Shown here: positions 51,497 through 62,800 of the stretch, piece by piece
Layout: every line of letters starts with the position of its first letter
Numbering within the stretch: the stretch's first letter is position 1
Assembly (NCBI GenBank): GCA_946803715.1
Contig: CAMPET010000031.1
Location: 62,001 to 126,000 of the forward strand
Origin: Beroe ovata
Taxonomy: Eukaryota > Ctenophora > Nuda > Beroida > Beroidae
Direction: 5' to 3'
Length of the DNA: 64,000 nt
Made by a program: the position numbers and the translations under genes
The notes under the pieces: model-generated
What the model was told of the DNA's origin: nothing
What the model saw: only the letters and a program-made list of their open reading frames with translations
The model's database searches: none

Positions 51497-52685
51497 GTGA
51501 TGATCTGCCTAATTGCTCATTATTGTCCTCCCTAATGAGGCACTCTGATGCACATGACACAACTCTCCTACTACTATGGCCTATGTTCCAATTTCCCACG
51601 AATTAATAAAACTGGTGAGCGCGCGCGAACTTCTTTTCGTGGACATTTATTGGTTTTTTAGCCACGCGCACGCGCGTTTATTCTCTGAATTCTGTAGATT
51701 TGTCTAGCTGCACAAACGAGCGGCTTCCAAATCAGCGGATGTTCCATCAGGCTGTTATCATCCTGTCTGCATCTGTTTCTTGACCGCTCCTGTTAAGTAA
51801 TCAATTTCGATTCCCAAGGAAGTGGTTCAGACCATACAAAAGCATTGAGATCTTGAAAAGGAGATGAAAATCTCATTGTCTGATGACTCATTCCCTCCCT
51901 GACCCAAAACGCCCTGTGCTCAAATTTGAATGAGCGGTGTCATTCACACTAGAATGTCGCTCTCAGTTCTCACAGCAGTTGTGTCACGCGAAACAGCTCG
52001 TCAACAATCCTATTTGATGTTAAATTATTTTTGATATAATTTCACTGAATCATTACTAGTAACGGGAACACGGCCTATATTGAGTTTCAGTCATGCGTCT
52101 GTCCGTATATCATCAGATGCACCGACATGCAACTTGACACCACTACCCCATCATGTTATTCCCATAAGTTCGATCCCCTGAGATATAAATAGAATGAGAT
52201 TCTGGTGTAGAATCACACGGCCCTTGTTGATATCTGTGTATGTGATTTTTCTTCCTTGGCTTTGTGTACTCTGACTTCTCTGACTGCTACTGTCCCTTGT
52301 TATACTAGAATTTTATCCAGCAATTGCCGTCATTAACCTAACTTTCTGAATACTTGTTCATCCCTACTGAGCAAATTTTGATCGCACCTCGTACCACGTA
52401 CTCATGTTACCTCAGCGGAAGCAGTAAGTCACTGGGAATGTTCTAGTCCATGACCACCCGCAGCCATCTTTAATTCATTACCGCGTGTTATCAGTATGAG
52501 AATTCTCGACATCACATACACCTCTTTATTCATCGGAATAGCATTCAGAACCGTTACTGCTTGTAATTTCACTTGTTATACCTACGAGAGAAACTTTGAG
52601 TTCGATTTGATATAATTAGCATTTCCCAGGATCTTAACCTAAACCCGTATACGTAATCGTACAACGAGATCCCAGGTTTAGTACA
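51497..52685. other. Upstream flank of the 7TM receptor
   Basis: Contains GCGCGCGC-type words at 51618 and 51664 and AT-rich DNA. No exon is supported. Confidence 0.4.
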
Positions 52686-54811
52686 ATGGACCAGCACTCA
52701 ATGAGTTTCCAGTACCCCTCTCTGGTCATGATGGCATACGGCTCGGGAAACCTCACCCCTCCCGAGTCAGTTTACAACACCACCCTCACCGCTCAAGTCA
52801 TTACCCTATCCGGACTTCCGCTGGGGGTGCTGGCTATACTCATCAATCTTGTACTTATTGTCAGTGAGTACTATAATTGTGATGAAGAGCGATAGAATGT
52901 GATTCTTGACAGAATGGCATTTTCACACGAAGTAGTTTTAGTTCATATAATCATAAACTTCAGTTTTGAGTCCCTACTTAGCAATGTTCAGTAGGGAATC
53001 AAAACTAATACTCAATAATATTCTCAATTTCCCCTAATTTCACTACTAATACTATAATATTCCCCCCTCTATAACTCTCTACAGGTATAATTCGTAACGG
53101 GACCTTCACCCCAGCCACTTACATTCTCTACTTTCACATTGCACTCTGTGATATGTTGAACGGGGCCATCGGGATTGTAACATCAGCTTTCATGTTACAG
53201 GTATCAGCTTCACAGTAAATTATTTGGTTTGAATTTCAGATTTACGTTTTTACGTTATTCCAGTATCTGCTATTCCTCAAATTAAGTGAAAAAACGGATA
53301 TGAGAATCATACTTAAAACCCAAATTTCCTCAGAACATGCGGAAACCGATACAGCCAGAAGTAGCGGATGCGTTCTGCCACTACTTTGCCGCGATCCCCA
53401 CGTGCCTAATCCGTCTTCTCCTCTACCTCATGACTACCATGGCAATATTCCGGGTAAGTCACGTGATTCAGCAAGTGTTATATTCCGTTAAGTGCACGTG
53501 TGCTTGTCTCTTTTATAGCTGGAATGGATTTTCAGGGAAAAAGTCATTTTACGATCATTAACTCCACACCTTTCCCATGAAATCAAATGATTACACGTTG
53601 ATATCTGCGGCGGGGTTATGATTTTAAATTCCTGTTGCGAAGGTTTCACCACGTGTGTCATGATTCATATTCACCACTTGTACGGGTTGTTGTTGCAATT
53701 TTTAGGAGCAAGTCACGTGATTACCGCTTCTGCTGCGATAAGAATATTCTGATTACTCACGTTCATGATAGCAGGAAGAATATTTGTAGAACTATTCGAA
53801 GAGCCAAAAACCATTAAATTCAAAGTTCAGACTCGGAAAAGTAGTACGGAACTAATCTATATTTTGGTAACCCTGCGAATATAATATGCAGGCGTACATA
53901 GCATTCAGACCGGACGCCAGAGTGTCCAAACTGGGAGTTAACTTCTTCACCAGTTTCTCTTACCTTGCGGCAATAGGACTGGTATTTTGGTTCAAACAAA
54001 CCTCGGGTAGGTGAATATAGCTATAGGGCAGTTAGATTTTATTCTCGCAGTATAGTACCTACATGTACGCCAATTTGCCCAATATGCTCATCATATATCC
54101 TTCCCTCGTAATCCCTCTGACACTGATATCCCCAATGTGGCACACATTGACAATTGTGGCATTTTCTCAAATATGACTATTGTTAACACTGTGCACGTCA
54201 CGCATACCTCAATGACACGCACTTCCCCAGTCCAAGTTATCGCTCTACCAGATGGTTGGTGCGCCTACTTTACCCCTATCTTCTCTCTTAACGACATCCT
54301 CTACGCTGCAATCATCGACTCTGGTCCAGCAATCATCTGCTCTCTCATTATCATCATATCCCTCTCCCTCGTGACATGCCGCCTCAAAGCGGCAGCCAAC
54401 CACCACGTGCCTGACAGTCACGTGACAGACGGCCGCGGTATCCATGGCGACAGCGAAAACACCCAGCCACTGCTTGTTCATTCCTACGCAAACACCCAGG
54501 TCAGGACAGCTAGGAATATTATCACCCACATTATCCTTACGTTCCTGGTGTGTTACAGTGCGGCGCTTTACATTGAATTCCGGCAAATTATCATGGCGTT
54601 CGGTGGCGCTCGGTATGATTTCGTCACGTTCCCTGACGAGGATGGTCCGCCGAATTTCGCGACACACCGTCTCATTGTTTTCCGGCTGAAGTTCACGTTG
54701 ACGATCATATTCTCGATAATAAACCCCATCCTCGTGTTTAGGGGCAGTTACATCTTCAGGACAAGTATTGGGAATGTGTTTAACGATGACTTTTCCTATG
54801 TCATCTCGTGA
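52686..54811 (+). CDS. Divergent 7TM G-protein-coupled receptor, 369 aa
   Basis: Exons 52686-52863, 53085-53200, 53334-53453, 53892-54006 and 54231-54811 join in frame to TGA. The N terminus has NLT and NTT glycosylation sites and no signal peptide. Helices: TM1 VITLSGLPLGVLAILINLVL, TM2 ATYILYFHIALCDMLNGAIG, TM3 around IRLLLYLMTTMAIFRAYI, TM4 FTSFSYLAAIGLVFWF, TM5 SGPAIICSLIIIISLSLVTC, TM6 IITHIILTFLVCYSAALYIE and TM7 FTLTIIFSIINPILVF. TM7 carries NPxxxF rather than NPxxY, and the DRY box after TM3 is replaced by FRAYIAFRP. A rhodopsin-like receptor at the plasma membrane is the best guess; the ligand cannot be inferred. Intracellular loop 3 is short and His/Asp/Ser-rich. Confidence 0.8.
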
Positions 54812-56008
54812 GGGAAATACGTTTTGGTTGGTTGTTGATTGAAACTTGTTCTGGTTATTTGATTTTGACAGATATTTGTCCATCAAGGTGGGTGTGGTCG
54901 CGGCGAAATTATGTACCGATTCGAAATTTGATAGACATTATGGAAGTGTTCTGCCATCATGACCTTGAATGAAAATTTGACCTGATTTCATTCAATTAAA
55001 TATTGAAATTCTGAAGTTATTGTCTACTGCAGCACTCAATCCTATAAATAGCTATGAGACTAAAGCACTGGTCGAAGGTAACTGGAATAGAGGATTGGAC
55101 TTTGGAAACTTCATTCCTTGGAGCTAAAGGATCCCACGGATTATAAGACTAAAGAAAATCTGGCGTCCTTGTATCTCTGGAAAATCCGCCAGGTATATTG
55201 AACTCAGCGTTTAACTTTTCCAGTTTTGTGCGATCATGACAATATATCAATGCAAACAGAATGAAACAAAGTCTACCTAACTCAAGAAACCGTGATACCA
55301 AGAAATCCACTCAAATACGATATTACTGTCAACTGTCAAATAAAATGACTTTTTCCCCTGATCTTTAGGGTGAGTCATGTAAATTATTCTAAGGCATCCT
55401 CCACTAATAATGACTCTTATCTCCACTCTCAGGCGTCATTCCCCGCGGTCACGTATCCTGTCATTATCGTTGTCATGGCAACACTCGAAATTCCTCGTCA
55501 TCTTCTCGGAAAGGGGAGGCAATTCCGGACGAACTGATCCAAGTTCGGAGAAGAGGTGGACACTGAAGCCAGGGGGAGCAGCAGTCAACAAGAATCATGG
55601 GAGAGAGAGATATAACACGACTTCGGAGAAAGGGTGAGTTTTGACATTGAAACAGGGTCTCTCGATGTATATAAAAGAGGTGAGATGGTGAGAGGGGGTC
55701 AGCAGATGTTTGTTCGCTAAAGTGCTTCAGTACTAGCGCTCTGGGGAATGAACATTGTATCCCGCATTGAATCTACCCACATTCGTGTTGGATATGTCTA
55801 TGAATATGATGATACCATTGTTGCGCATAAACATTTAGACGGTGTAATATTTTGCTGCTCTTTTATACATAGACGAGATAAATCTAGGGATATTGAAAGT
55901 AGTTACTTACCGTAATAATAATTTGTTTTTGCATTTAATTACTAATTAGTTCACCTATCTAACCCTCTATACTCCTCCCATGACAGCAAGTAACCAAGCA
56001 CAACCAAG
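54812..56008. other. Spacer with possible non-coding exon
   Basis: An open block at about 55434-55634 has good splice edges (CACTCTCAG and GTGAGT) and could be an untranslated or leader exon of the small gene that follows. It is Ser/Arg-rich in its open frame, with no recognisable motif. Confidence 0.35.
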
Positions 56009-56416
56009 ATGAGCAACAACAACTTCGACAAGTACTGTTCCAGACTCGGTTACCCTAGCAACATGGCACGTGACGCGAAGTCCAAACTCGGGAATCAGGC
56101 ATCGACAAGCGAGCTGCTGGCTGCGGTACTAACTAATGCACGTGCAAACAATGTTCAACCTAACAGGCTCGCTCAACCCAGCTATCTGCAGAGACAGGTA
56201 CGAATCTTTAGGTTTTCATGTCAATAAATAGTTTCTCATTTCAAAGATTAGGTTCCATGTGAATCTCCAATAAAAAGGTTTTTGTTCACTTCTAGTTCTT
56301 AATCTTATCGCAGTAATCAGTATTTTTACCCTTTCCAGGATTGCTACCAAGGGCACAATGGTGAGCAGAAAGTCCCCATCTGGATCCACAAGAAGGACAA
56401 GAAAGACAAGAAATGA
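56009..56416 (+). CDS. Small UBA-like protein, 88 aa, two exons
   Basis: Exon 56009-56197 starts at ATG (context ACCAAGATGAG) and exon 56339-56416 ends in TGA; both join in phase 0. Residues 5-45 (DKYCSRLGYPSNMARDAKSK, then LGNQASTSELLAAVL) follow the pattern of a three-helix UBA-like module, similar in layout to that at the N terminus of ZC3H12/Regnase and N4BP1-type proteins. The C terminus is strongly basic (IHKKDKKDKK). An acceptor at 56540 suggests a further untranslated exon. A free-standing ubiquitin- or RNA-related adaptor is possible; this is inference from pattern only. Confidence 0.5.
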
Positions 56417-57280
56417 GGTGAGATTCCTTTTAAGAATTAGTGATTGAATAGCTTCTCGAACAGCTAAACACTAAAGCTGAAATTAAAATCTTGAATCGTG
56501 TTTGCATGGTGCCATAATTTTATTAACCGAACATTTTTCAGGCTACAGAGATCTGAATCTGACAAAAAAACAGATAACCACCTTCGCAAGTAACAAGCGG
56601 AACAGAACCCAATCATTGAGCCAGAAAAATAGGCTTCACTTTAAACAGAAACTTAGCTTAGAGTTAGAAAGAACGCTGTAGAATTAAAAACTCAACTAGA
56701 TGTAGACTGCTAAAGTTCGTTTTATACTGTGTTTTTATTTAAATTATTTGTGTACCATACCAGTTTATTGACATCTGCCATCTCGGTTGATGGGAATTAT
56801 GGAAGAAAAAGTTCCTTATATAATGGTACCAAATATATGATTTTGGGCGTGACTTTATTTATTTGATAAGTTAATTCTTGATTCAAATCAAAGTTAACGA
56901 TTAACTTTGAAACGTTTGTCTCCGATTTCAAGGAGCAAGGATGTCGAAAAAATTATCAGCAGCTCTAAATATCTGCCACAGGAAAGCTAAAGTTCCACTG
57001 GCTAGCCAACAATTTCTTCAAAATCCTTGCTCTTTGAAATTGAAGTTAAATGATGGATCGTTAAAATTTCTATTTGTATTGAAAAACTTTTGTTATTTGT
57101 ATTGGACCACTTTTCTATATTTGATAGTGATTGTGAAAGGTTGTAGCAATTTGAACCTTCCAAAACGGAGAAAAAAGCGTCACTAACCGATGAAGGTAAA
57201 ACAAGCCACCAAACAACTTAGGTTTGGTAGTCAAGGTTACGATTACAGTAAGATATGATTATGAATTGAGCCTGAGGCTA
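56417..57280. other. 3' untranslated region and spacer
   Basis: A donor (GTGAGA, 56418) and an acceptor (TTTTTTCAG before 56542) suggest a spliced 3' UTR of the small gene. The frame at 56941-57186 has no support. Confidence 0.4.
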
Positions 57281-59068
57281 TTATTCCCATCCAGCACCAG
57301 CACTGACACATTCTAACGACACTGATTTACCAGTCTTTGCACCACCAGCTCTCTTAGCATGACCACTTTGCCAGCTGCAGAGTCGGCACACAAGAACCAT
57401 GGCCCCGGCTGATATGAGCACTAGAATCAACACTCCTATAACCACTAGGAACATCAACATCCGCTCGCTCGACATGATTCGCGCTGATTGGTCCTTTTCA
57501 CGATCACTGATCATAATGCAGGGTCGTATGATCACGTCACTGGCACACGTGACCAACTGTGTTGAGGAGAAATTGAGCCGTCTCACGCCGTAACCATGGT
57601 AACACTCGATTGTAACTGGAGTCCCAGGGAGGACAAATGGTTGATCGTGTTGGAGTCGGGGTGCACCGTTTCTCAGGCCTGTAAACTGAGAGGCGTAGCA
57701 TGGCCTGGAAACGGGGGTCAGCCTTATGAGGGACACTGGTGTTAGGTCTGATATTATAGCGGGTGGGTAAGCTCGTCCATGTTCCTCCATCACAGTGACA
57801 GTGAAGTTGTGAGGGGACGCCGTAGTGTTGTCATTGTACTTGTGCTGGGTACAACAATGTGCAGTGTCACCAGTAGAACTGTCACCATGGCATGAACCAG
57901 TCTGATTACCAGTTTTGCAACCGGTATGGTTACCATGTGTTTGGGTGTGGCTTTGACAACTTGGACTGGTCAAGTTGCTCATGCTGTCACACCCTGTAAG
58001 TGTATCATTGTCAGCAGGGGATAAATACGCCTGTAAAAATACTTTAGGATCGTCGGAATTTGAAACTGAAATCCCATCGAGACTGTATACCGAGACAGTC
58101 TCACTGGTGTTATGACGACACGTGGCTTGTGAGATGTGCTTATTCTGATCGATGCAGCAGGATGGGTCATCTTTTAGACAGATCTCATAGTATTCCACCA
58201 TAGTAGTTTTGTTGAGTTCACGTGATCCGAGTATCCAAAGTGCAGCTCTTCCACATTCTCCCCATACCAACTGGTATCGGTTTCCAATAGGAGGTTGGAT
58301 AAAACTGAGACACACCTGTGACTGTGAGTGATACTGATAGTGGCCATCGGTCCCCGTTTCAGGGCCGAGCCTCTTCCTCACCCAGAACCCTTGTAATTGT
58401 ATTGGGGTAGCTCTATTCTCCAGTGTTGTGTCACTCTCATTGACATACAGCTGCCTGCCGCCCAATCTGACATCTTCCACTTCAACCCCCTGGCTCACCC
58501 TCCCCATCTCCACGCACTCCTTCACAATCACGATGTTGTGCTCTCTGCTCCTGACTCTCACGTGCCCACCCACACGAAACAGAGTACACTTGCCCGACAT
58601 GGCATTGAACGTAAGTGAGTTGCAGTTCCCGCTGTGTGCACAGTACTCCCAGCACGTGTAAATGCCCCCTCCTGTTGCTGTGAAAGTAGACATGTTGGAG
58701 TAGGTGTGGAAAAGGGAGTTGTGTTGTTTGTCCTTCCTGATGCAGCCACGTACTATCTCCTTCATCATGCTGATCATATCGTCTCCTTTCCCGAGTTGAT
58801 GATGATCCAGTGAAATCTTAAATCCGTGATCCGAGCGATTACCACTAGCAGGTGATTTGTCTGTCGTGTCGAATTCAGTTGCCATGTTTCGATCTTTAGC
58901 AAGGGTTTGAGATGTAGACGGCCACTCTGTGGCTGATTCAGAAAGTGAATGTGATGAATCAAGATTTCTTGAGCTGGTGATCGAGCCAGCTCCTGCATAA
59001 CACGAGTGCTCATGTACCGATATCAGGATTGACGATAGAATATGAAGCATTGCTGAGAATGAGATCAT
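57281..59068 (-). CDS. PAN/Sushi single-pass membrane protein, intronless
   Basis: An uninterrupted 595-codon frame. An N-terminal signal peptide ends near residue 27 (MLHILSSILISVHEHSCYAG). Residues 109-185 form a PAN/apple-like module (CIRKDKQHNS, then YTCWEYCAHSGNCNSLTFNA and SGKCTLF). Residues 222-320 are Trp/Cys-rich (VCLSFIQPPIGNRYQLVWGE, then YYEICLKDDPSCC) and may be a divergent R-type lectin fold. A Thr/His/Asn-rich linker with many N-glycosylation sites follows (360-425). Cys457-Cys517 is Sushi-like (GTPVTIECYHGYGVRR). A transmembrane helix spans 537-560 and a basic tail of about 35 residues ends CVSAGAGWE. A type I cell-surface receptor or adhesion protein is expected. The absence of introns is odd for such a mosaic protein. 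Confidence 0.75.
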   Translation of the reverse strand: MISFSAMLHILSSILISVHEHSCYAGAGSITSSRNLDSSHSLSESATEWPSTSQTLAKDRNMATEFDTTDKSPASGNRSDHGFKISLDHHQLGKGDDMISMMKEIVRGCIRKDKQHNSLFHTYSNMSTFTATGGGIYTCWEYCAHSGNCNSLTFNAMSGKCTLFRVGGHVRVRSREHNIVIVKECVEMGRVSQGVEVEDVRLGGRQLYVNESDTTLENRATPIQLQGFWVRKRLGPETGTDGHYQYHSQSQVCLSFIQPPIGNRYQLVWGECGRAALWILGSRELNKTTMVEYYEICLKDDPSCCIDQNKHISQATCRHNTSETVSVYSLDGISVSNSDDPKVFLQAYLSPADNDTLTGCDSMSNLTSPSCQSHTQTHGNHTGCKTGNQTGSCHGDSSTGDTAHCCTQHKYNDNTTASPHNFTVTVMEEHGRAYPPAIISDLTPVSLIRLTPVSRPCYASQFTGLRNGAPRLQHDQPFVLPGTPVTIECYHGYGVRRLNFSSTQLVTCASDVIIRPCIMISDREKDQSARIMSSERMLMFLVVIGVLILVLISAGAMVLVCRLCSWQSGHAKRAGGAKTGKSVSLECVSAGAGWE

Positions 59069-59845
59069 GCTTGAAATTACTATTAGCGAGTCGGAGAAAC
59101 TGTAAGGCCGGTTTTTTCGGTTAGAGTTTGCGAGATGCGAAGGAGATATTATCTGACGCAGATTTTGAGGCCACCTAGAAGTGGAAGTAGATAACGAAGC
59201 ATTGTGGCAAAAGTTTTACCACCATGCTTCGGTATCTTAATCTAGTTTTACTAAAAGTAAAAGTTAAGAAAATTTCCATACGCGCAAGACAGAATGAGAA
59301 AGCAAAAATCTCTTTTGTCTTCCGTGATCTCGGTGTTTTAGAAACATATATTCATATTGCAGCAGTTGAGGAAGCTTCATTATCTCATGTTTGTGCACCC
59401 GAATCGCCTCAACTTTGATTAATGAATCTAGTGCAAGCTTGCTTGCTAGCCTGCAATTTCACAATGGTCCCAGTAGCGAAAAATTGCGACCCAGCGGCTC
59501 AGTGTTTTCTCCATTCAGCCCACTTCACTCATATGGGCTGAATATGTCTTGAAAGTTATCCCATAGAAATGAGAAAAGGTGTCTTCTGATTTTGAATGTT
59601 ATAATAAACTTATTCATTGACATGTTCCAAACAACGAAATATTATTAATATGTCAGCAAAAACATGTGCAGTGGCATAGAATATAGATAAGCATTGGAAT
59701 TTTAAATCAATCTGATCATCATCAAATTCAAACGATGCAGCTACTTGAACATATTTTATCTTAATGTTCAAAAATCCAATATAATGATAGCATGTCATAT
59801 AATCTGAAATAAGCATTAAGCAAAGTATACATACACTTACAGCCG
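59069..59845. other. Spacer
   Basis: AT-rich DNA between the membrane-protein gene and the spectrin 3' end. No exon is supported. Confidence 0.5.
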
Positions 59846-62800
59846 CTACTTTTCAACAATCGAAGTTGATAGTGATGTGTTCGGTTGAAATACAGTCTGA
59901 GTAAAGTTCCGGTAGTCAAGCGCCCCTGGCACATCGGGATACTTTTCCATTCGGTCGATGCAGTACTTTGCCTGTCACGGGAATGAGCTCGTTAATTTAA
60001 GAACCATGAAACTATGATTATGAATAGCGTGCCAAATTTTCCCTCCATTTTCCACTCATGCCCCAAGGGGAAAGTTCGGATGCTGCGTGGAGTTGGACGG
60101 ATATATCCTCTCTTTTTCATTCGTGAAGTAATTCATGCTGATTTCACTATAAGAAGTGCTGACACCATTTGTCAAATAACCTGGTCTGGCGGCATGGCGG
60201 CGTAAAGTTCCGATGCTGTGATGTACGGCTTATCCTCGCCGTCGGTCAACGATCGGAACGCTTCCGTCAGCTCATCCGTGCTCGCCACGTTTTCAGTCGT
60301 TCTCGAGATCATAAACTGAAGTTCGTGGTTATAATTCATCAAGTTCAACCGAATTCAGCGTAGAACATAATTTAGAAGTGTGCCTCGCAGTCACAGGGCA
60401 TATGATATCGTCACAGGTCAGCGCGAGTAGGACCTTAAATTCAAACATTCAAGTGTCCTGATTTCACTTGTCTGAGAATATATACCTGCATGTATTCCTC
60501 CAATCTGACAAAGCCGTCTCTGTCAAAGTCGACAGAATCGAGGATCGCTTCGAACACCGGATCAGGTTCACCCTCAACCGGAACAGGCAGATCGAAACCC
60601 AGGGCTCTGAGACACGCCTTGAACTCCGTATGATCGAGGCGGCCTGACCTAGGGGGGAGAGGGAGGATAAGTTGAGTCATTCCTTATTTCCTTATCCACA
60701 AAGTATTTCTCGAATGTATAATCGGCATATAACGAATTTGCTTGTACCATGATAGGTAGCAGAGGATTCAAAGCAAGTTAATATAACAAACCTGTCTTTG
60801 TCGTAATAGTCTGGTCAGTTATGCACAAAAATGGCTGACTCTCNCAACGATCGGAACGCTTCCGTCAGCTCATCCGTACTCGCCACGTTTTCTGTCGTTC
60901 TCGAGATCATAAACTGAAGTTCGTGGTTATAATTCATCGACCGAATTCAGCGAGGAACATAATTTTGGGCAGGGCATTTGATAATGATATTGTCACAGGT
61001 CAGCGCGAGTAGGACCTTAAATTCAAACATTCAAGTGCCCCAATTTCACTTGTCTGAGAATATATACCTGCATGTATTCCTCCAATCTGACAAAGCCGTC
61101 TCTGTCAAAGTCGACTGAATCGAGGATCGCTTCGAACACCGGATCAGGTTCACCCTCAACCGGAACCGGCAGATCGAAACCCAGGGCTCTGAGACACGCC
61201 TTGAACTCCGTATGGTCGAGACGGCCTGACCTAGGGGAGAGAGGGAGGATAAGTTGAGGCATTCCTTATTTCCTTATCCACTAAGTATTTCACGAATGTA
61301 TAATCGGCATATAACGAATTTGTTTGTACCATGAGATGTAGCAGAGGATTCAATGCAATACAACAAACCTGTCTTTGTCGTAATGTTTGAACATGAGGGT
61401 GAATTCCTTAAGTTCGTCTTCATCTACCCCTGTTCTGTTTTGAGCCTCAATCTGAAGACGATATCTAGTACTGATAATGCATGCGCTATTAGAATACTGA
61501 ATCTAAGGATGCGATTACTTAGGAATAGGTAATTGTGTGGGAACTACATTGTAGTGCGATAATTCTCATACGAAGGAGAAACTTAGGTCATTGTTTCCGA
61601 ACGCCCAAATAAGGATCGCCGAGCTCAGTGTTCTCAATCAGCCTCTAATGGTCGATTGAACGTCGGTATCAAATATTTCGGCAGTGAAGATCTGACAAAA
61701 CAAACCTGAGCGGTAATGGTGTGATGCATTCTCCTAGTGAACTCGTTAAGCTGGTCCCACTGCTGAGCCAGGGTCACAGTGCTGTGAGACGTGTGCTTGT
61801 TGTCAAATATCAGAGCCATTTCCAGATGTGTTGATAACTCCTGGTGGATAAGGTTAAACATGGTAAAATATCGGGAGAAATTTCGTTCCTGATTCCGTTC
61901 GAGGATTAGGAGATTATAACATAGCCAGTTTTTCCTGAGCCAACTACCTCAATTTCCTTCAAGACTCCTCGCTTCTTCTTTATTTCCTCATGTTTCCTCT
62001 CAATCAACTGTCGCTGCTCCTCTAGTTGGTACTTGTTGTTTGTCAACTGTTCCTTCGTATTTGCCAGCCATTCGCCAAACTTGTTCGCTGGGAAAATGTT
62101 GAGTAAACATGAGATGTGTTTCTGATTGTCCTTTGGGTAAAAAAGTTGATAAAGGGTTCTCAGCAAGCACTTGCTCCTACCTTGAGCAGCGAATGCTTTA
62201 CGAAGATCCTCATTTTGCTCCTGTCGTAGGGTTTCCTGCTGGATCTTCAGGTCTCTTTCCTTGACATTCTTCATTAGAGACTGCCAGGAGTCCTCTAGAG
62301 AGTCCATGGTGAACCACGTGTAGGGGTTGACCGTCACGTGGTATGACCTGACCAATTAGGAGGGATATAGAGAGCAGGGGTAAATAGGAGATAGGGGGTT
62401 ATGGGGGTTATAGAGGATAGGGGTTTAAGTCAAGAAGACACCGGGATATAGATACAGATTAACCGTCGAAGTAGGGTGTCGTGAAATCCTCAACTCACCG
62501 GATATCCTCATCTAGATCAACTAGCTCCTTAAACTCTTCCCTCTTGCTCTGCGTTAGAGTGTCCACAAAAGCCTTGTGTTCTTGTTCCAACTTCTTACAC
62601 TCCTCCAAATTACTTGTGTAGATTATATCCGTCAAATCCTCTTCTGAATTCTCCCACCATCCGTTAAATTCGCTCGCCTTCTCGGCAAACTTGAGGAAGA
62701 GCCCCTCAATTTCCTGGAAATGAGTGAGAGCCACAGCAAGCCGTTTTTTCCTCGCCTCACTCTCGCCGCACAAGTTATGCCACCGCTTCATGACGTCACT

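Noticed and set aside
54051-54230. Upstream extension of the last 7TM receptor exon
   Set aside because: The acceptor at 54050 gives an immediate stop; the acceptor at 54230 fits phase and restores TM5 spacing.
54245-54886. 213-aa minus-strand frame
   Set aside because: Antisense shadow of the receptor's last exon; no signal, splice or family support.
60486-60648. Mutually exclusive alternative EF-hand exon of spectrin
   Set aside because: The two copies encode the same residues and are joined at an N with a truncated exon, which points to assembly duplication.
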